Source: Acinetobacter sp. ANC 4470
Lineage (GTDB): Bacteria; Pseudomonadota; Gammaproteobacteria; Pseudomonadales; Moraxellaceae
Length of the DNA: 64,000 nt
Assembly: GCF_002135335.1 (NCBI RefSeq)
Contig: NZ_NEGC01000004.1
Span: 62,001 to 126,000, forward strand
Reading direction: 5' to 3'
A program made the position numbers and the translations under genes. Positions within the stretch are counted from its first letter, which is position 1. The number at the start of each line of letters is the position of its first letter. Of this stretch, positions 1 through 9,049 are shown in pieces. Under the pieces are notes generated by a model that worked only from the letters and a program-made list of their open reading frames with translations, did no database searches and was not told where the DNA came from.

Positions 1-919
1 ATTGGGATATTTGCCTCGCTTAACTATTTTACATACCTCCGATTCAGAAATTGGGCAGATTTATATCCCCTTACTCAATTGGCTCTTGTTTATTTCTATT
101 ACCATTTTGGTATTAATATTTGAGAACAGTAGTAGTCTAGCAGGTGCATATGGCTTAGCAGTGACAGTAACCATGTTCTGTGACACTTTATTAGTTGCTT
201 TTCTTGCTTATAGTTATTGGAAATGGCAGACATGGAAAGTATTACTTTTCATTATTCCTTTTGTCTTTATCGACCTCATATTACTGAGTTCCAACCTTCT
301 TAAGGTCTTTATTGGTGGTTGGGTACCTGTATTTATTGCCATTATCGTTTTTACCTTAATGATGACTTGGAAAAAAGGCAGAGAAATTTTGCAAGAAAAA
401 TTGCAGAAGGATACGCTTTCTCTTAATACTTTTATTGAATACATAGACGGTACAACTCAAAAAATTAGCGGAAATGCAGTATTTTTAACTGGAACACCAC
501 AAGTCGTACCTCATGCTCTTTTACATAATCTAAAACATAATAAGGTTCTTCATGAACGTAACTTATTGGTAACGATAAGTATTGCTGAAATTCCTTATGT
601 CGATGCGGAAAATAGGATTGAGACAGAAGTGCTTGATAAGGGCTTTTATCGCATACATTTAAATTATGGTTTTAAAGAAGAGCCCGATGTTCCTAAATCA
701 TTAGAGCAAGCCTTCGATACATTAGGACTGGAATATAATTTAATGGATATAAGTTTCTTTGTGTCTAGAGAAAGACTTATTCCAAGCATGTCAAATAAGA
801 TGTCCAATTGGCGTGAGAAGCTATTTGTAACTATGCAAAAAAATACCAGCCCTGTGAGTGATTTTTATAAAATCCCTTCAAACAGAGTAGTAGAGTTAGG
901 CAGTCAGATTGAAATTTAA
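1..919 (+). CDS. kup: Kup potassium uptake protein, C-terminal part (5' end outside window)
   Basis: This is the last 305 residues of a KUP-family K+/H+ symporter, an inner-membrane permease normally about 620 residues long. The reading frame is open from the window edge, so the real start lies upstream. The fragment begins in the conserved stretch [12 protein letters not shown] and [10 protein letters not shown], then has the last membrane segments (about residues 25-125 of the fragment). A cytoplasmic C-terminal domain of about 180 residues follows, as in other Kup proteins. It is followed directly by a strong hairpin terminator. The family assignment is firm; substrate specificity is taken from the family. 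Confidence 0.93.
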   Translation, partial: LGYLPRLTILHTSDSEIGQIYIPLLNWLLFISITILVLIFENSSSLAGAYGLAVTVTMFCDTLLVAFLAYSYWKWQTWKVLLFIIPFVFIDLILLSSNLLKVFIGGWVPVFIAIIVFTLMMTWKKGREILQEKLQKDTLSLNTFIEYIDGTTQKISGNAVFLTGTPQVVPHALLHNLKHNKVLHERNLLVTISIAEIPYVDAENRIETEVLDKGFYRIHLNYGFKEEPDVPKSLEQAFDTLGLEYNLMDISFFVSRERLIPSMSNKMSNWREKLFVTMQKNTSPVSDFYKIPSNRVVELGSQIEI

Positions 920-933
920 ATAAATTTAATCCT

Positions 934-966
934 AAAAAAACACCTTCTTTGAAGGTGTTTTTTATA
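934..966 (+). terminator. Rho-independent terminator after kup
   Basis: The stem CACCTTC/GAAGGTG (941-947 with 951-957) is extended by an A-run/T-run pairing and ends in a T tract. It lies 15 bases after the kup stop codon. Confidence 0.85.
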
Positions 967-1009
967 TGACTTAGATTAGCATTTATCCTGAGTCATCTGA
1001 TTTACCTAT

Positions 1010-1255
1010 TTGTGGACTTCATTATGGCATGCAAACACAGGAAAAGAATTTATACCTGAATTGCCTTATTTCTCTCGCCAGCCCACATTCAGCCAGCTTA
1101 TTAAATATCAGCATCTACATTTTATGCATGAAGCATTATTTGAATCGAAAATTGCCAAAGGTTTAGGTCGATTCATATTTAGAGGTTCATTTTTGGAAAA
1201 TATGCCTGCAGCAAAAGCATTACTTAAAACGGAATGGATAACCAAGTTTACTTAA
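1010..1255 (+). other. Possible gene remnant, 81 codons, unrecognised
   Basis: An open frame of 81 codons from a TTG, with no ribosome binding site and in-frame stops just upstream. The composition looks protein-like (for example FIPELPYFSRQPTF and FLENMPAAKALLK), but I do not recognise the family. It lies between the kup terminator and the mesX leader. The most economical reading is the 3' end of a lost gene. It could also be a chance frame. Confidence 0.25.
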
Positions 1256-1374
1256 AGTGAATAAAACTCATCTTTTACTGAATTTATATCGTTTTACTCA
1301 TGTAATGATTCGAGCTTAAATAAAGCCATACAGAAATTTAGATTTTATTTAAAGCTTTAGGGTAGCAGATCATC

Positions 1375-2376
1375 ATGAGTAATCAGTTTGCATGTTCAAT
1401 TAAGCGCATTCGTTTTGACGAAAACTATCAACCAGCAGACAACACGCGTTTGACCACGAATTTCGCCAATTTAGCTCGTGGTGAAAGCCGTCAAGAGAAT
1501 CTACGCAGAACTTTAGCGATGATCAACAACCGTTTTAATAGCTTGGCAAGTGTTGATAACCCTAAAGCGGATCGCTATTCACTTGAAATTGACATCATTT
1601 CTGCTGAACTCGATATTGAAGGCAACGGTCAAACTTTCCCATTTATTGAAACACTGAAAAGTACCATTATAGACCATAAAACAAATGATCGTATTGAAGG
1701 CATGATTGGCAACAGTTTCTCATCTTACGTGCGTGATTATGACTTCAGTGTTGTGTTACCTGAACTGGGCTTTAAGACTGGTGAAAAGTCAGAGAACTTT
1801 GGTGATTTGCATGGCAAGCTTTATCAACATTTAGTTAATTCAGACGTGTTTAAAGCTGAATTTAACAAACAACCTGTGATTTGTCTCTCTGTCTCAACGT
1901 CGAAAACATATTATCGTACTGCAAATGTGCACCCTGTATTGGGCGTGGAATACACAAATGATGAATATTCACGTACAGATGACTATTTCGCAAAAATGGG
2001 TTTAACCGTTCGTTATTTCAAACCTGAAAATGGCAATGCACCGTTAGCATTCTATTTCGCAGGCGACTTACTTCGTGACTACACAGATTTCGAATTGATC
2101 AGTGCGATCAGCACGATGGAAACATTCCAAAAGATTTATCGTCCTGAAATTTATAACATCAATTCACCTGCAGGTTTAGTGTATCAACCAAGTCTGAACT
2201 ATCAGGATTTCTCACTCACGCAAATTGTGTATGACCGTGTTGAGCGTGGTCAATTGGCAGTGAAACAAGGGAAGTGGACTGAAGAAAACTTTATCAAGCC
2301 TTACAAAGATATCCTTGAGCAATGGGCTGCTAACTTCACTGTAAACAACGATGCTAAGCAAGAAAACGCGGCGTAA
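1375..2376 (+). CDS. mesX: DUF1852 protein MesX, putative oxygenase partner of methionine synthase MesD
   Basis: A 333-residue soluble protein of the DUF1852 family. From published work on folate-independent methionine synthases, this family (MesX) is needed together with MesD for methionine formation from homocysteine in Acinetobacter under aerobic conditions, and it was proposed to be an oxygenase. The sequence shows no signal peptide or membrane segment. The length and the start (ATG, 13 bases after a GGGTAG tract) fit the family. It lies 30 bases upstream of mesD on the same strand, the expected operon order. The function is inferred from family and neighbour; I cannot identify catalytic residues. 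Confidence 0.88.
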   Translation: MSNQFACSIKRIRFDENYQPADNTRLTTNFANLARGESRQENLRRTLAMINNRFNSLASVDNPKADRYSLEIDIISAELDIEGNGQTFPFIETLKSTIIDHKTNDRIEGMIGNSFSSYVRDYDFSVVLPELGFKTGEKSENFGDLHGKLYQHLVNSDVFKAEFNKQPVICLSVSTSKTYYRTANVHPVLGVEYTNDEYSRTDDYFAKMGLTVRYFKPENGNAPLAFYFAGDLLRDYTDFELISAISTMETFQKIYRPEIYNINSPAGLVYQPSLNYQDFSLTQIVYDRVERGQLAVKQGKWTEENFIKPYKDILEQWAANFTVNNDAKQENAA

Positions 2377-2406
2377 TTTAACAAATATTGAGAAAGAAGA
2401 TTTAAC

Positions 2407-3435
2407 ATGGCAATTTTATTACCAACATCAACAGCTGGCAGCTTACCGAAACCGTCTTGGCTTGCAGAGCCTGAAAAACTTTGGTCACCTTGGAAATTAG
2501 AGGGTGAGGCATTAATTGAAGCGAAGCAAGATGCGTTACGTTTGTCATTGCAAGAACAAGTGCATGCAGGCATTGATATTGTCAGTGATGGCGAGCAAAC
2601 CCGCCAACATTTTGTCACCACGTTTATTGAACATCTTGATGGTGTTGATTTTGAAAAACGTGAGACTGTTCGAATTCGTAATCGCTATGATGCGAGCGTA
2701 CCGTCAGTTGTTGGTGCTGTTTCTCGTCAAAAACCTGTTTTTGTTGAGGATGCTAAATTTTTACGTCAGCAAACCACACAACCGATTAAATGGGCACTGC
2801 CAGGCCCGATGACCATGATTGATACGCTTTATGATGGGCATTATAAAAGCCGTGAGAAACTGGCTTGGGAATTTGCTAAAATTCTCAATCAAGAAGCCCG
2901 AGAATTAGAGGCTGCGGGTGTTGATATTATCCAATTTGATGAACCTGCATTTAATGTGTTCTTTGATGAAGTGAATGACTGGGGCGTTGCAACATTAGAG
3001 AGAGCGCTTGAAGGTCTGAAATGTGAAACTGCTGTACACATTTGCTATGGCTATGGCATTAAAGCCAATACAGATTGGAAAAAGACGCTCGGTTCAGAGT
3101 GGCGTCAATATGAAGAAGCTTTCCCTAAGTTGCAACAATCTAAAATTGATATCATCTCACTGGAATGTCAAAACTCTCGTGTGCCAATGGATCTCATTGA
3201 GCTGATTCGAGGTAAAAAAGTCATGGTAGGCGCTATTGATGTGGCAACCAATAGCATTGAAACGCCTGAGGAAGTCGCCAATACGCTACGAAAAGCCCTT
3301 CAGTTTGTAGATGCCGATAAACTCTACCCTTCTACCAACTGTGGCATGGCGCCTTTATCTCGTGACGTGGCAAGAGGCAAGCTCAATGCTTTAAGTGCAG
3401 GGGCAGAAATCATCCGTAGAGAACTTTCGGCTTAA
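2407..3435 (+). CDS. mesD: Core (folate-independent) methionine synthase MesD
   Basis: A 342-residue protein corresponding to the C-terminal catalytic barrel of MetE only. The N-terminal folate-binding half of a full MetE (about 750 residues) is absent. The zinc ligands are visible: His211 and Cys213 in VHICYG, Glu253 in IISLE and Cys312 in STNCGMAP. These match the His-Cys-Glu-Cys set of MetE. Such 'core' enzymes methylate homocysteine without methyl-tetrahydrofolate. Adjacency to mesX assigns it to the MesD type, which needs MesX and oxygen. A GAAAGAAG ribosome binding site precedes the ATG. The methyl donor is not evident from sequence. Confidence 0.9.
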   Translation: MAILLPTSTAGSLPKPSWLAEPEKLWSPWKLEGEALIEAKQDALRLSLQEQVHAGIDIVSDGEQTRQHFVTTFIEHLDGVDFEKRETVRIRNRYDASVPSVVGAVSRQKPVFVEDAKFLRQQTTQPIKWALPGPMTMIDTLYDGHYKSREKLAWEFAKILNQEARELEAAGVDIIQFDEPAFNVFFDEVNDWGVATLERALEGLKCETAVHICYGYGIKANTDWKKTLGSEWRQYEEAFPKLQQSKIDIISLECQNSRVPMDLIELIRGKKVMVGAIDVATNSIETPEEVANTLRKALQFVDADKLYPSTNCGMAPLSRDVARGKLNALSAGAEIIRRELSA

Positions 3436-3458
3436 TACTCACCGATAGAGTGATATAA

Positions 3459-3524
3459 AGGGTTACTTTTTAGGTTTAATTGGGCTTGGTATTGCTGATC
3501 AAACAGGTAACCCTCAGCTCAATT
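3459..3524 (+). promoter_or_regulatory. Interleaved inverted repeats, possible pseudoknot leader of the flavin reductase gene
   Basis: AGGGTTAC (3459-3466) pairs with GTAACCCT (3507-3514). AATTGGGCT (3478-3486) pairs with AGCTCAATT (3516-3524) with one G-U. The two helices interlock, so they form either a pseudoknot or two mutually exclusive hairpins. The element lies between mesD and the flavin reductase. It does not match a riboswitch consensus I know. Confidence 0.35.
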
Positions 3525-3569
3525 AAGAAGAAGCATCACTTCTACTCAGAACTCATTCAGATGATGTGC

Positions 3570-3590
3570 CTACGTGACGAAATCACGTAG
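3570..3590 (+). promoter_or_regulatory. Perfect 8-bp hairpin upstream of the flavin reductase gene
   Basis: CTACGTGA (3570-3577) and TCACGTAG (3583-3590) flank a five-base loop, 38 bases before the flavin reductase start. No T-run follows, so it is not a terminator. It could be an operator or part of the leader structure that begins at 3459. Confidence 0.35.
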
Positions 3591-3628
3591 CATATAAAGA
3601 AAAAAGTACGGTTCAATTTAGGAATAAA

Positions 3629-4123
3629 ATGATGATTGAAGCAACAGACTTTAGAGATGCAATGTCTTTGTTAACAAGTGCAGTTAGTGTCGTGACTACG
3701 GCAGGCATGTCTGATCGTCATGGATTTACTGCATCTGCAGTGTGTAGTGTCACCGATACACCGCCGACATTATTAGTCTGTATGAATAAAGCGTCTAGAT
3801 CACATGTACATTTTGTAGATAATAAAATTTTAACTGTGAATGTTTTAGGCGCACAGCATCAGCATATTTCTAACGTATTTTCATCCAAAATGAGTTCAGC
3901 AGAGCGTTTTAAACACGGTATTTGGACAGAATTAGAAACTGGCGCACCCGTTTTAGAGGGTGCTTTGGTGAATTTTGATTGTGAGATTGATCAAATTCAA
4001 GAAGTTGGAACGCATACTATTTTTATGTGTCGTATTGTCGCTATTCAACAAAGCCAACATGATCAAAGTTTGGTTTATTTTAATCGTGCTTATCATCAGG
4101 TGGGGCAGACGGAAATCGCTTAA
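3629..4123 (+). CDS. Flavin reductase family protein (HpaC/RutF-like)
   Basis: A 164-residue single-domain FMN-binding split-barrel protein of the HpaC/RutF flavin reductase family. Such proteins hand reduced flavin to a partner mono-oxygenase. Family hallmarks are AVSVVTT near residue 18, HGFTASAVCSVT near residue 33 and the C-terminal YHQVG. AGGAAT lies 7 bases before the ATG (a second ATG follows at once). It is downstream of mesX-mesD with a 190-base gap holding conserved-looking structure. The context suggests that it supplies reduced flavin to MesX; this is inference. Confidence 0.82.
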   Translation: MMIEATDFRDAMSLLTSAVSVVTTAGMSDRHGFTASAVCSVTDTPPTLLVCMNKASRSHVHFVDNKILTVNVLGAQHQHISNVFSSKMSSAERFKHGIWTELETGAPVLEGALVNFDCEIDQIQEVGTHTIFMCRIVAIQQSQHDQSLVYFNRAYHQVGQTEIA

Positions 4124-4266
4124 ATCAACTATCTATTTAACATCAAACTCTTAACTGTACCTTAATCACCACAAATGTTGAAAAAATGCTTTGCTGTATT
4201 GTTGCTTATCGTAGGATGTTTTTTCCTTTTTAAGGGATTACTTTAAAATATATTCAGTTGAGTCCC

Positions 4267-4307
4267 AAGAATAAAAAAGCCCATTAGATATGGGCTTTTT
4301 TATTCTT
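4267..4307. terminator. Bidirectional terminator, 17-bp stem
   Basis: AAGAATAAAAAAGCCCA (4267-4283) pairs perfectly with 4291-4307 around a seven-base loop. A and T tracts on both sides allow it to act in both directions. It ends the flavin reductase transcript and could also end the minus-strand gene that follows. The rest of 4124-4440 holds no gene I can support. Confidence 0.85.
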
Positions 4308-4440
4308 GATATGGCACTATCAATTTTGATTAAATATAATTATTTGTATTTCAGTTTATTATATTTAATCAAATGCGGCATGCACAATCAGCAGCGTATA
4401 GCGTACCGTTATTTGAATCCTTGATATATCGAATAAATAT

Positions 4441-5166
4441 TTAACAAATCAATAGCAGTCTATACTCACCATCCTTTTCAACAGGAGCTCTATGAACACA
4501 GGGTAAGACCTGTTGCGTTGGATGATCTACTGCCAGTCGCCAAAGATGTCCTGAGCCTAAATTCACAGGTTTTGTATTGGGTTTAGGCTGATAATGCAGA
4601 TCAAAGAAATACTCTTCTAGGAAAGTTTCAAATTCAGCTTCTGGGCCGTCATGTAGTTCTTTGAGTTTTCCCCTGATTTCTGGAATCAAAATCTTTTGCT
4701 CAACCTGAGCATGGGGCAGGATATCACTTGCAGGACCATAATAGGTACATAAAAAAGTATCCGTTTCGATAGGGGAACGATCAATATGATACGAATATAC
4801 ATCTGTTGAAATGAAATCTAGCTCTTTATCCCGTTCGTAACTTTTAAGTAAATTAAGAGAAGGTGATGCTCCGAAATCAGTTAATAGCTGCACATCACTT
4901 AAGATAATTCCCCTTGCTAGATTCCCTTTTTCTGAAAGCTGCAGCGTTAAAAGGTCTTCAACGGAAACTTCTGTAATATTCTCTTTTAACTCAAGTTTGG
5001 TCACAATTTCTTTAAAATTACCAACCAAATTTCTATACCAGCAAATGGCATTCATATCTCCTTGAAAATTTGAATTTACAAATTCAGAAAAAGTAGAAAC
5101 CGCTCTAATTTGAGTGTTGTCAGAAAGTGTATTCTTCATATTAGAATTAAATAAATAATAAACCAT
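4441..5166 (-). CDS. DUF1826 family protein
   Basis: A 241-residue cytoplasmic protein that fits DUF1826. Conserved-looking blocks are CWYRNL near residue 43, SEKGNLARG near residue 103, LKSYERD, the long TDVYSYHIDRSPIETDTF block, ILPHAQVEQKILIPEIRG, FDLHYQP, and the C-terminal LWRLAVDHP and PCVHRAP ending LLLIC. The biochemical role is not known to me. In other bacteria DUF1826 genes often lie near zinc-responsive loci, but nothing here shows that. The start is uncertain: neither this ATG nor the one at 5139 (MKNTLSDN) has a good ribosome binding site, and the second may be the better one. Confidence 0.72.
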   Translation of the reverse strand: MVYYLFNSNMKNTLSDNTQIRAVSTFSEFVNSNFQGDMNAICWYRNLVGNFKEIVTKLELKENITEVSVEDLLTLQLSEKGNLARGIILSDVQLLTDFGASPSLNLLKSYERDKELDFISTDVYSYHIDRSPIETDTFLCTYYGPASDILPHAQVEQKILIPEIRGKLKELHDGPEAEFETFLEEYFFDLHYQPKPNTKPVNLGSGHLWRLAVDHPTQQVLPCVHRAPVEKDGEYRLLLIC

Positions 5167-5329
5167 GTCTAATAATATACACTCAGTTTTATAAAAATAT
5201 TGTATTTCAATTAAAGTAGGTGGGTATGTTCATATTGGCTTATTGCCTACGGCTATACCAGAAGATGCACCTGTAATGAGAACTACTTTAGCAGCCATAC
5301 TATGTTTCTTATTTCAAAATATGGGGTTA

Positions 5330-5555
5330 TATCCTGATGGCACTGTAGTGATTATGCATGATGGACGAAAAATCAAGTACAGCATCTTTAGCAAATTGGC
5401 TGGGCTACATCAAAATGAAGTGGTTGAGAATAAAAAATTAGGTTCGGTTCTGGCCCATATCCAGCAATAGCATGAAGAATTAGAACAATAAAACAAACAT
5501 AATCGCTCTCAAAAGATGCCAAGCACATGTGCACAGAAAATAGCAATTCAACAAT
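5330..5555 (+). pseudogene. 3' remnant of an ISNCY-type transposase gene
   Basis: From 5330 the frame reads YPDGTVVIMHDG, KYSIFSKL and VVENKKLGSVLA. This resembles the C-terminal end of ISNCY-family transposases (YPDG, then Y-S-x-F-x-K, then VVENKRL). The frame stops at 5468-5470 (TAG in place of a Gln codon) and again a few codons later, yet recognisable coding continues to about 5555. No inverted repeats were found. The upstream part of the same open frame (5243-5329) does not look like transposase and may be unrelated. Confidence 0.5.
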
Positions 5556-5622
5556 GAAATCTGAATCCTGTGCTTGACTTAGAAATGTCGGTATAGGACA
5601 TTTCTACTTGGGAATAACAGAA

Positions 5623-5646
5623 AAGCCTGGATCTATAGCCAGGCTT
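5623..5646 (-). terminator. Terminator of the cupin gene
   Basis: On the minus strand an AAGCCTGG/CCAGGCTT stem with an eight-base loop is followed by TTTTCTGTT. It lies 17 bases after the stop codon of the cupin dioxygenase gene. Confidence 0.8.
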
Positions 5647-5663
5647 CGCATAAAATCTGTTTT

Positions 5664-6215
5664 TTAACGTATAATTTTTTCTAGTTCAGAATCTGGAATA
5701 CCCATTTTTCTATAGTGCGCGCGCGCTTGCTCTAGCTTAGTAAATACGTCTTCGTAACCTTCTGGTTTACCATATGGGTCAACATAAATATACCCACCAT
5801 AGACCGTAAATAACGTAATCATTTCATCTACGTCATCTGGTACATACAAAGTATGAGCCTCACCTGGAGGTTCAAAAGCAAAAGAATTTTCTTCTGCAAC
5901 CCAATCATGTTCTAAGTAATACCAACGTCCTTTGATTACAAATGCATGAACAGGCCCATTATGGCGATGGCGCGATAGAATCCCACTTTTTTTTACTCTT
6001 AAAAGATTAATGAAGTATCCTCCACTTACACTTAAGAGTAAGGGTTTAAAGCTTACACATCCATTTTCTGAACTTGGCACCCATAAATCATCATCATCTA
6101 GCATAGTACCTAGAACTTCAGGTGTTATAATTTCCTGAGGCATATACGGCACTTGTGGCAGCTGATAGGGCATATCTTCTGCATATTCTTGTATAGCTTT
6201 ATTTTGAGTATTCAT
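5664..6215 (-). CDS. Cupin dioxygenase-like protein (2,4'-dihydroxyacetophenone dioxygenase family)
   Basis: A 183-residue single-cupin protein. The metal-binding motif is visible as SRHRHNGPVHAFVIKG (about residues 82-97), with a second motif around PPGEAHTL (about residues 117-124). The length and C-terminal region fit the family of 2,4'-dihydroxyacetophenone dioxygenase and acetylacetone-cleaving enzymes, which split C-C bonds of small diketones or ketones with a bound metal ion. It is divergent from a LysR regulator, and an MHS transporter lies beyond. This suggests a small catabolic unit for an aromatic or diketone acid. The substrate is not deducible. Confidence 0.72.
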   Translation of the reverse strand: MNTQNKAIQEYAEDMPYQLPQVPYMPQEIITPEVLGTMLDDDDLWVPSSENGCVSFKPLLLSVSGGYFINLLRVKKSGILSRHRHNGPVHAFVIKGRWYYLEHDWVAEENSFAFEPPGEAHTLYVPDDVDEMITLFTVYGGYIYVDPYGKPEGYEDVFTKLEQARAHYRKMGIPDSELEKIIR

Positions 6216-6390
6216 TGCTAAAATCCTTATTGTCTTGCAACTTGTAGATCTATCTTAACAAATATAAATCAAGGGATTAGCTTACTTTGATTCATAACAG
6301 CTATGAATAAATGGAACAATTTATATAAATAATATTATTAAATATCAAATTATTAAGGTAATATTTAAGCAAATATATGGAATTATTTTT

Positions 6391-7299
6391 ATGGATAATT
6401 ATAAACAAATGTTAGCTTTTATTTGGGCTTATGAGCATGGTAATTTTTCAGCTGCAGCACGAGTACACGATCTAACCCCATCAGCAATGAGCAAAATGAT
6501 TAGCCGACTAGAAAATAGATTAAAAGTGCGTTTAATACAAAGAGGTACTCGTAAGCTAGTGTTGACGGAAGAAGGCCAGCTATATTTAGAGAGTGCAAAA
6601 AAAGTTGTTAAAGCCATGGCAGAAGCAGACTCATTAGCTGAGCATTTTCCAGAAAAAATTAGTGGATTGTTGAGAGTCAAAACTATGCCAACTTTTGCGC
6701 GTCATCAAATTTTACCTTGGCTTCCAGAGTTCATTGAATGCTTCCCAAATTTACATGTCGATATAAAAATTGAATCACGCTATGAAGATGAGTTTGAAAA
6801 AGGAATTGATTTAGCAATATACGGAGGAACACTCCCTGATTCATCTCGTGTGACTTCCCGCTTAGGTACAAGTGAATGGATTACCTGCGCTTCACCGAGT
6901 TATTTAGAGCGTTTTGGAACTCCAAAACAACCTAACGATTTATTACAGCACAAGTGTTTTCATTTCAACTATTTAAATGATTGGAATTTATGGGAATATG
7001 AAAAAGATAATGAAAAATTCAGTTTACCCATTAAACCGCTGGCTTCATTTTCTCAAGGTGATTTCCTACGAGATCTCGCTTTAGATGGGCAAGGTATCGT
7101 ACGTTTAGCCGATTACAATGTAGCAAAGGATATTCAACTTGGAAAATTAGTTCCGTTACTCAGCACTTATAGATTGAAAGAGCCGGAACCAATTTACTTG
7201 ATTTATCCAAATCGTAAATTTTTAAGTCCCCGAATTAAAAGCTTTATGAGTTTTTTCACAGAAAAAATCAAAAAAAATCCTTGGACTATAAAAAAGTAA
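6391..7299 (+). CDS. LysR family transcriptional regulator
   Basis: A 302-residue LysR-type regulator. The N-terminal winged helix-turn-helix (residues 5-62) contains NFSAAARVHDLTPSAMSKMI and the RGTRKLVLTEEG wing. An effector-binding domain follows from about residue 90. It is divergent from the cupin gene (175-bp shared AT-rich promoter region) and convergent with the MFS transporter, so it probably controls the cupin gene and perhaps the transporter. The effector is unknown. Confidence 0.9.
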   Translation: MDNYKQMLAFIWAYEHGNFSAAARVHDLTPSAMSKMISRLENRLKVRLIQRGTRKLVLTEEGQLYLESAKKVVKAMAEADSLAEHFPEKISGLLRVKTMPTFARHQILPWLPEFIECFPNLHVDIKIESRYEDEFEKGIDLAIYGGTLPDSSRVTSRLGTSEWITCASPSYLERFGTPKQPNDLLQHKCFHFNYLNDWNLWEYEKDNEKFSLPIKPLASFSQGDFLRDLALDGQGIVRLADYNVAKDIQLGKLVPLLSTYRLKEPEPIYLIYPNRKFLSPRIKSFMSFFTEKIKKNPWTIKK

Positions 7300-7318
7300 A
7301 CTCTCCTTTTAGGAGAGT
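7300..7318. terminator. Terminator between lysR and MFS genes
   Basis: ACTCTCCT (7300-7307) pairs with AGGAGAGT (7311-7318) around a three-base loop. It lies directly after the LysR stop codon, between convergent genes. Confidence 0.7.
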
Positions 7319-7340
7319 CTTTATATAACTTTGAATCTAT

Positions 7341-8651
7341 TTATTTTATTTGGTCTAACGGTACGCCTGTATTATCCTTCCAGCGTATAACGACAATAAA
7401 AGATATAATACAAATTAGAATTAGATAGATACCAAATAGCCAGCCTTGGTTATTTGAGTATAGCCATGTATTAATATAGGAAGCAGTTCCACCAAAGATT
7501 GCGATAGCGAGAGACATAAATACTCCTAGCATTTTGGTTCGGTACTTGGTTGGGATTTGTTCTGACATAGCAGCAGCCTTACAAGACATTAAAAATCCAA
7601 TTAAAATGAGGCCAATAGTTTGTGCTACAAATAATGTCCACGGTTCTTCAGAAATCATATTCCATAAGGGAAAGATTGAAACTGCACAGCCAAAATAAGT
7701 AATCAAGATGGTTTTTTTTCTACCAATATAATCTGAAAGTAAGCCTTGAAACGGAAGGCAAATAATATAGATAATCTGAGCCAAACAACTCATAAGGAAA
7801 GCGGATTTAGGATCCATTCCTTTATAAGTAATAGCGTAAATAGAAACACAGACCACCCATGTATAGAATGTAATAGTAGAGCCTGCTTCATATAGAAAAA
7901 GTTTGAAGCCCCTGCTTAAAAATTGTCCCATAGTCCAATTTACATCATCTTCAGAAACATCGCTTTCCACATGACTTTCCACCATATTTCGACGTAAATA
8001 TAGCGCTACAAAAGCCAGTAAACCACCTGCAAAAAATGGAATTCTCCAAGCCCATTCATAAACTTCTTCTGAAGTGAAAAAAATATTTAATGCTACAAAT
8101 GATAATGTCGCAAGTAAGGTACCAGTGCCATTGGCAACATAAGAGCTACTTGCCCAGAGTCCACGCCTATGATTTGGTGCAATTTCCGCAATATATGCAA
8201 ATGAAGTTGCAGTTTCTCCTCCATGAGCAAAGCCTTGAATCAATCTGGCGATCAGCAATAAAAATGAGGCCCAATATCCGATACTGGAAAAGCTTGGAAT
8301 GAAAGCAATCATCATGCTAGAAAGTGCCATTAATACCATTGTAGTAAGCATGATATTTTTGCGACCAAACTTATTGGCTAAAGGCCCAAAAATGAAGCCC
8401 CCTAAGGGTCTTGAAACAAAACCTACGGCAAAAACAGCTAAAGTATTGAGTAATGCAGAAGTTGGATCACTTTTATCAAATAGTGCTGCTGCAATATAGA
8501 CAGATGCAACGGCATAGATTGTCCAATCAAACCATTCTAATAAATTACCAACAGCACTAGCAATTAAAGACTTTTTATTAGTAGCTGCATTTGTTTTTTG
8601 TTCAACTTGAAGACTAGGTTGAGCTGTAATTGTTGTTGATATATTTTCCAT
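7341..8651 (-). CDS. MFS transporter, metabolite:H+ symporter (MHS) type
   Basis: A 436-residue inner-membrane transporter with 12 predicted membrane segments. Signature pieces are NLLEWFDWTIY near residue 38 (typical of MHS carriers), RPLGGFIFGPLANKFGRK around residues 80-97 and the central DYIGRKK. MHS carriers import organic acids such as ketoglutarate, shikimate, citrate or aromatic acids. The position beside a cupin dioxygenase and a LysR regulator suggests uptake of that pathway's substrate. The start ATG is preceded by AGGGTGATT. Confidence 0.88.
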   Translation of the reverse strand: MENISTTITAQPSLQVEQKTNAATNKKSLIASAVGNLLEWFDWTIYAVASVYIAAALFDKSDPTSALLNTLAVFAVGFVSRPLGGFIFGPLANKFGRKNIMLTTMVLMALSSMMIAFIPSFSSIGYWASFLLLIARLIQGFAHGGETATSFAYIAEIAPNHRRGLWASSSYVANGTGTLLATLSFVALNIFFTSEEVYEWAWRIPFFAGGLLAFVALYLRRNMVESHVESDVSEDDVNWTMGQFLSRGFKLFLYEAGSTITFYTWVVCVSIYAITYKGMDPKSAFLMSCLAQIIYIICLPFQGLLSDYIGRKKTILITYFGCAVSIFPLWNMISEEPWTLFVAQTIGLILIGFLMSCKAAAMSEQIPTKYRTKMLGVFMSLAIAIFGGTASYINTWLYSNNQGWLFGIYLILICIISFIVVIRWKDNTGVPLDQIK

Positions 8652-8839
8652 ATAATCACCCTAGATTAATATCTGAAGGAATTTCATTCACTAATCCAAT
8701 CCTAGATTAGTTGACTCGATCATAAGGGATAAAATTTATGAAAAGTATGCTGAAAATTCATATTAACTATGACAAATTAGAAATAAAAAACCAATCGTTA
8801 TCTATATTATTGAGGCTTTGAGTAGACCTCTTTCATAAG

Positions 8840-9049
8840 TCATTTTTCATTCAATTCTAAGTTGTAAATTCCAGCAATTAAATTGAATCTTAAACCGAGT
8901 CTTTTCCCTCTATTGCGATAGTGCTCTGAAAGTATTTTGAAGATATTTAACACACCAAATACATGCTCAATACCTCTTCTTCTTTTATTGATTTCACGGT
9001 TGTATTGTTTTAACACAGGATCTAATTTACATCCTCCTTTTGCTTTTTA
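8840..9049 (-). pseudogene. IS5-type transposase, 3' remnant
   Basis: On the minus strand about 68 codons read as the end of a DDE transposase: KLDPVLKQYNREINKRRRG, IEHVFGVLNIFKILSEHYR and LGLRFNLIAGIYNLELNEK, then a stop (8840-8842). The INKRRR..IEHVFG block matches the last catalytic Glu region of IS5-family enzymes. It is cut at about 9049 by the neighbouring IS3 element. No start codon or 5' part remains. Confidence 0.65.

Noticed and set aside
4175..4246. Hydrophobic 23-codon frame (MLKKCFAVLLLIVGCFF and so on) after the flavin reductase gene
   Set aside because: It has an ATG and a terminator nearby but no ribosome binding site. It may be a tiny membrane peptide, but I cannot support it beyond chance.
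4325..4372. Inverted repeat GATTAAATATAA / TTATATTTAATC, superficially like paired XerD arms
   Set aside because: No XerC arm on either side. It is better seen as an AT-rich palindrome, perhaps an operator, without further support.
5243..5329. Upstream part of the ISNCY-like frame as coding sequence
   Set aside because: It does not resemble transposase and may be the fortuitous open extension of the remnant; it was left out of the pseudogene call.
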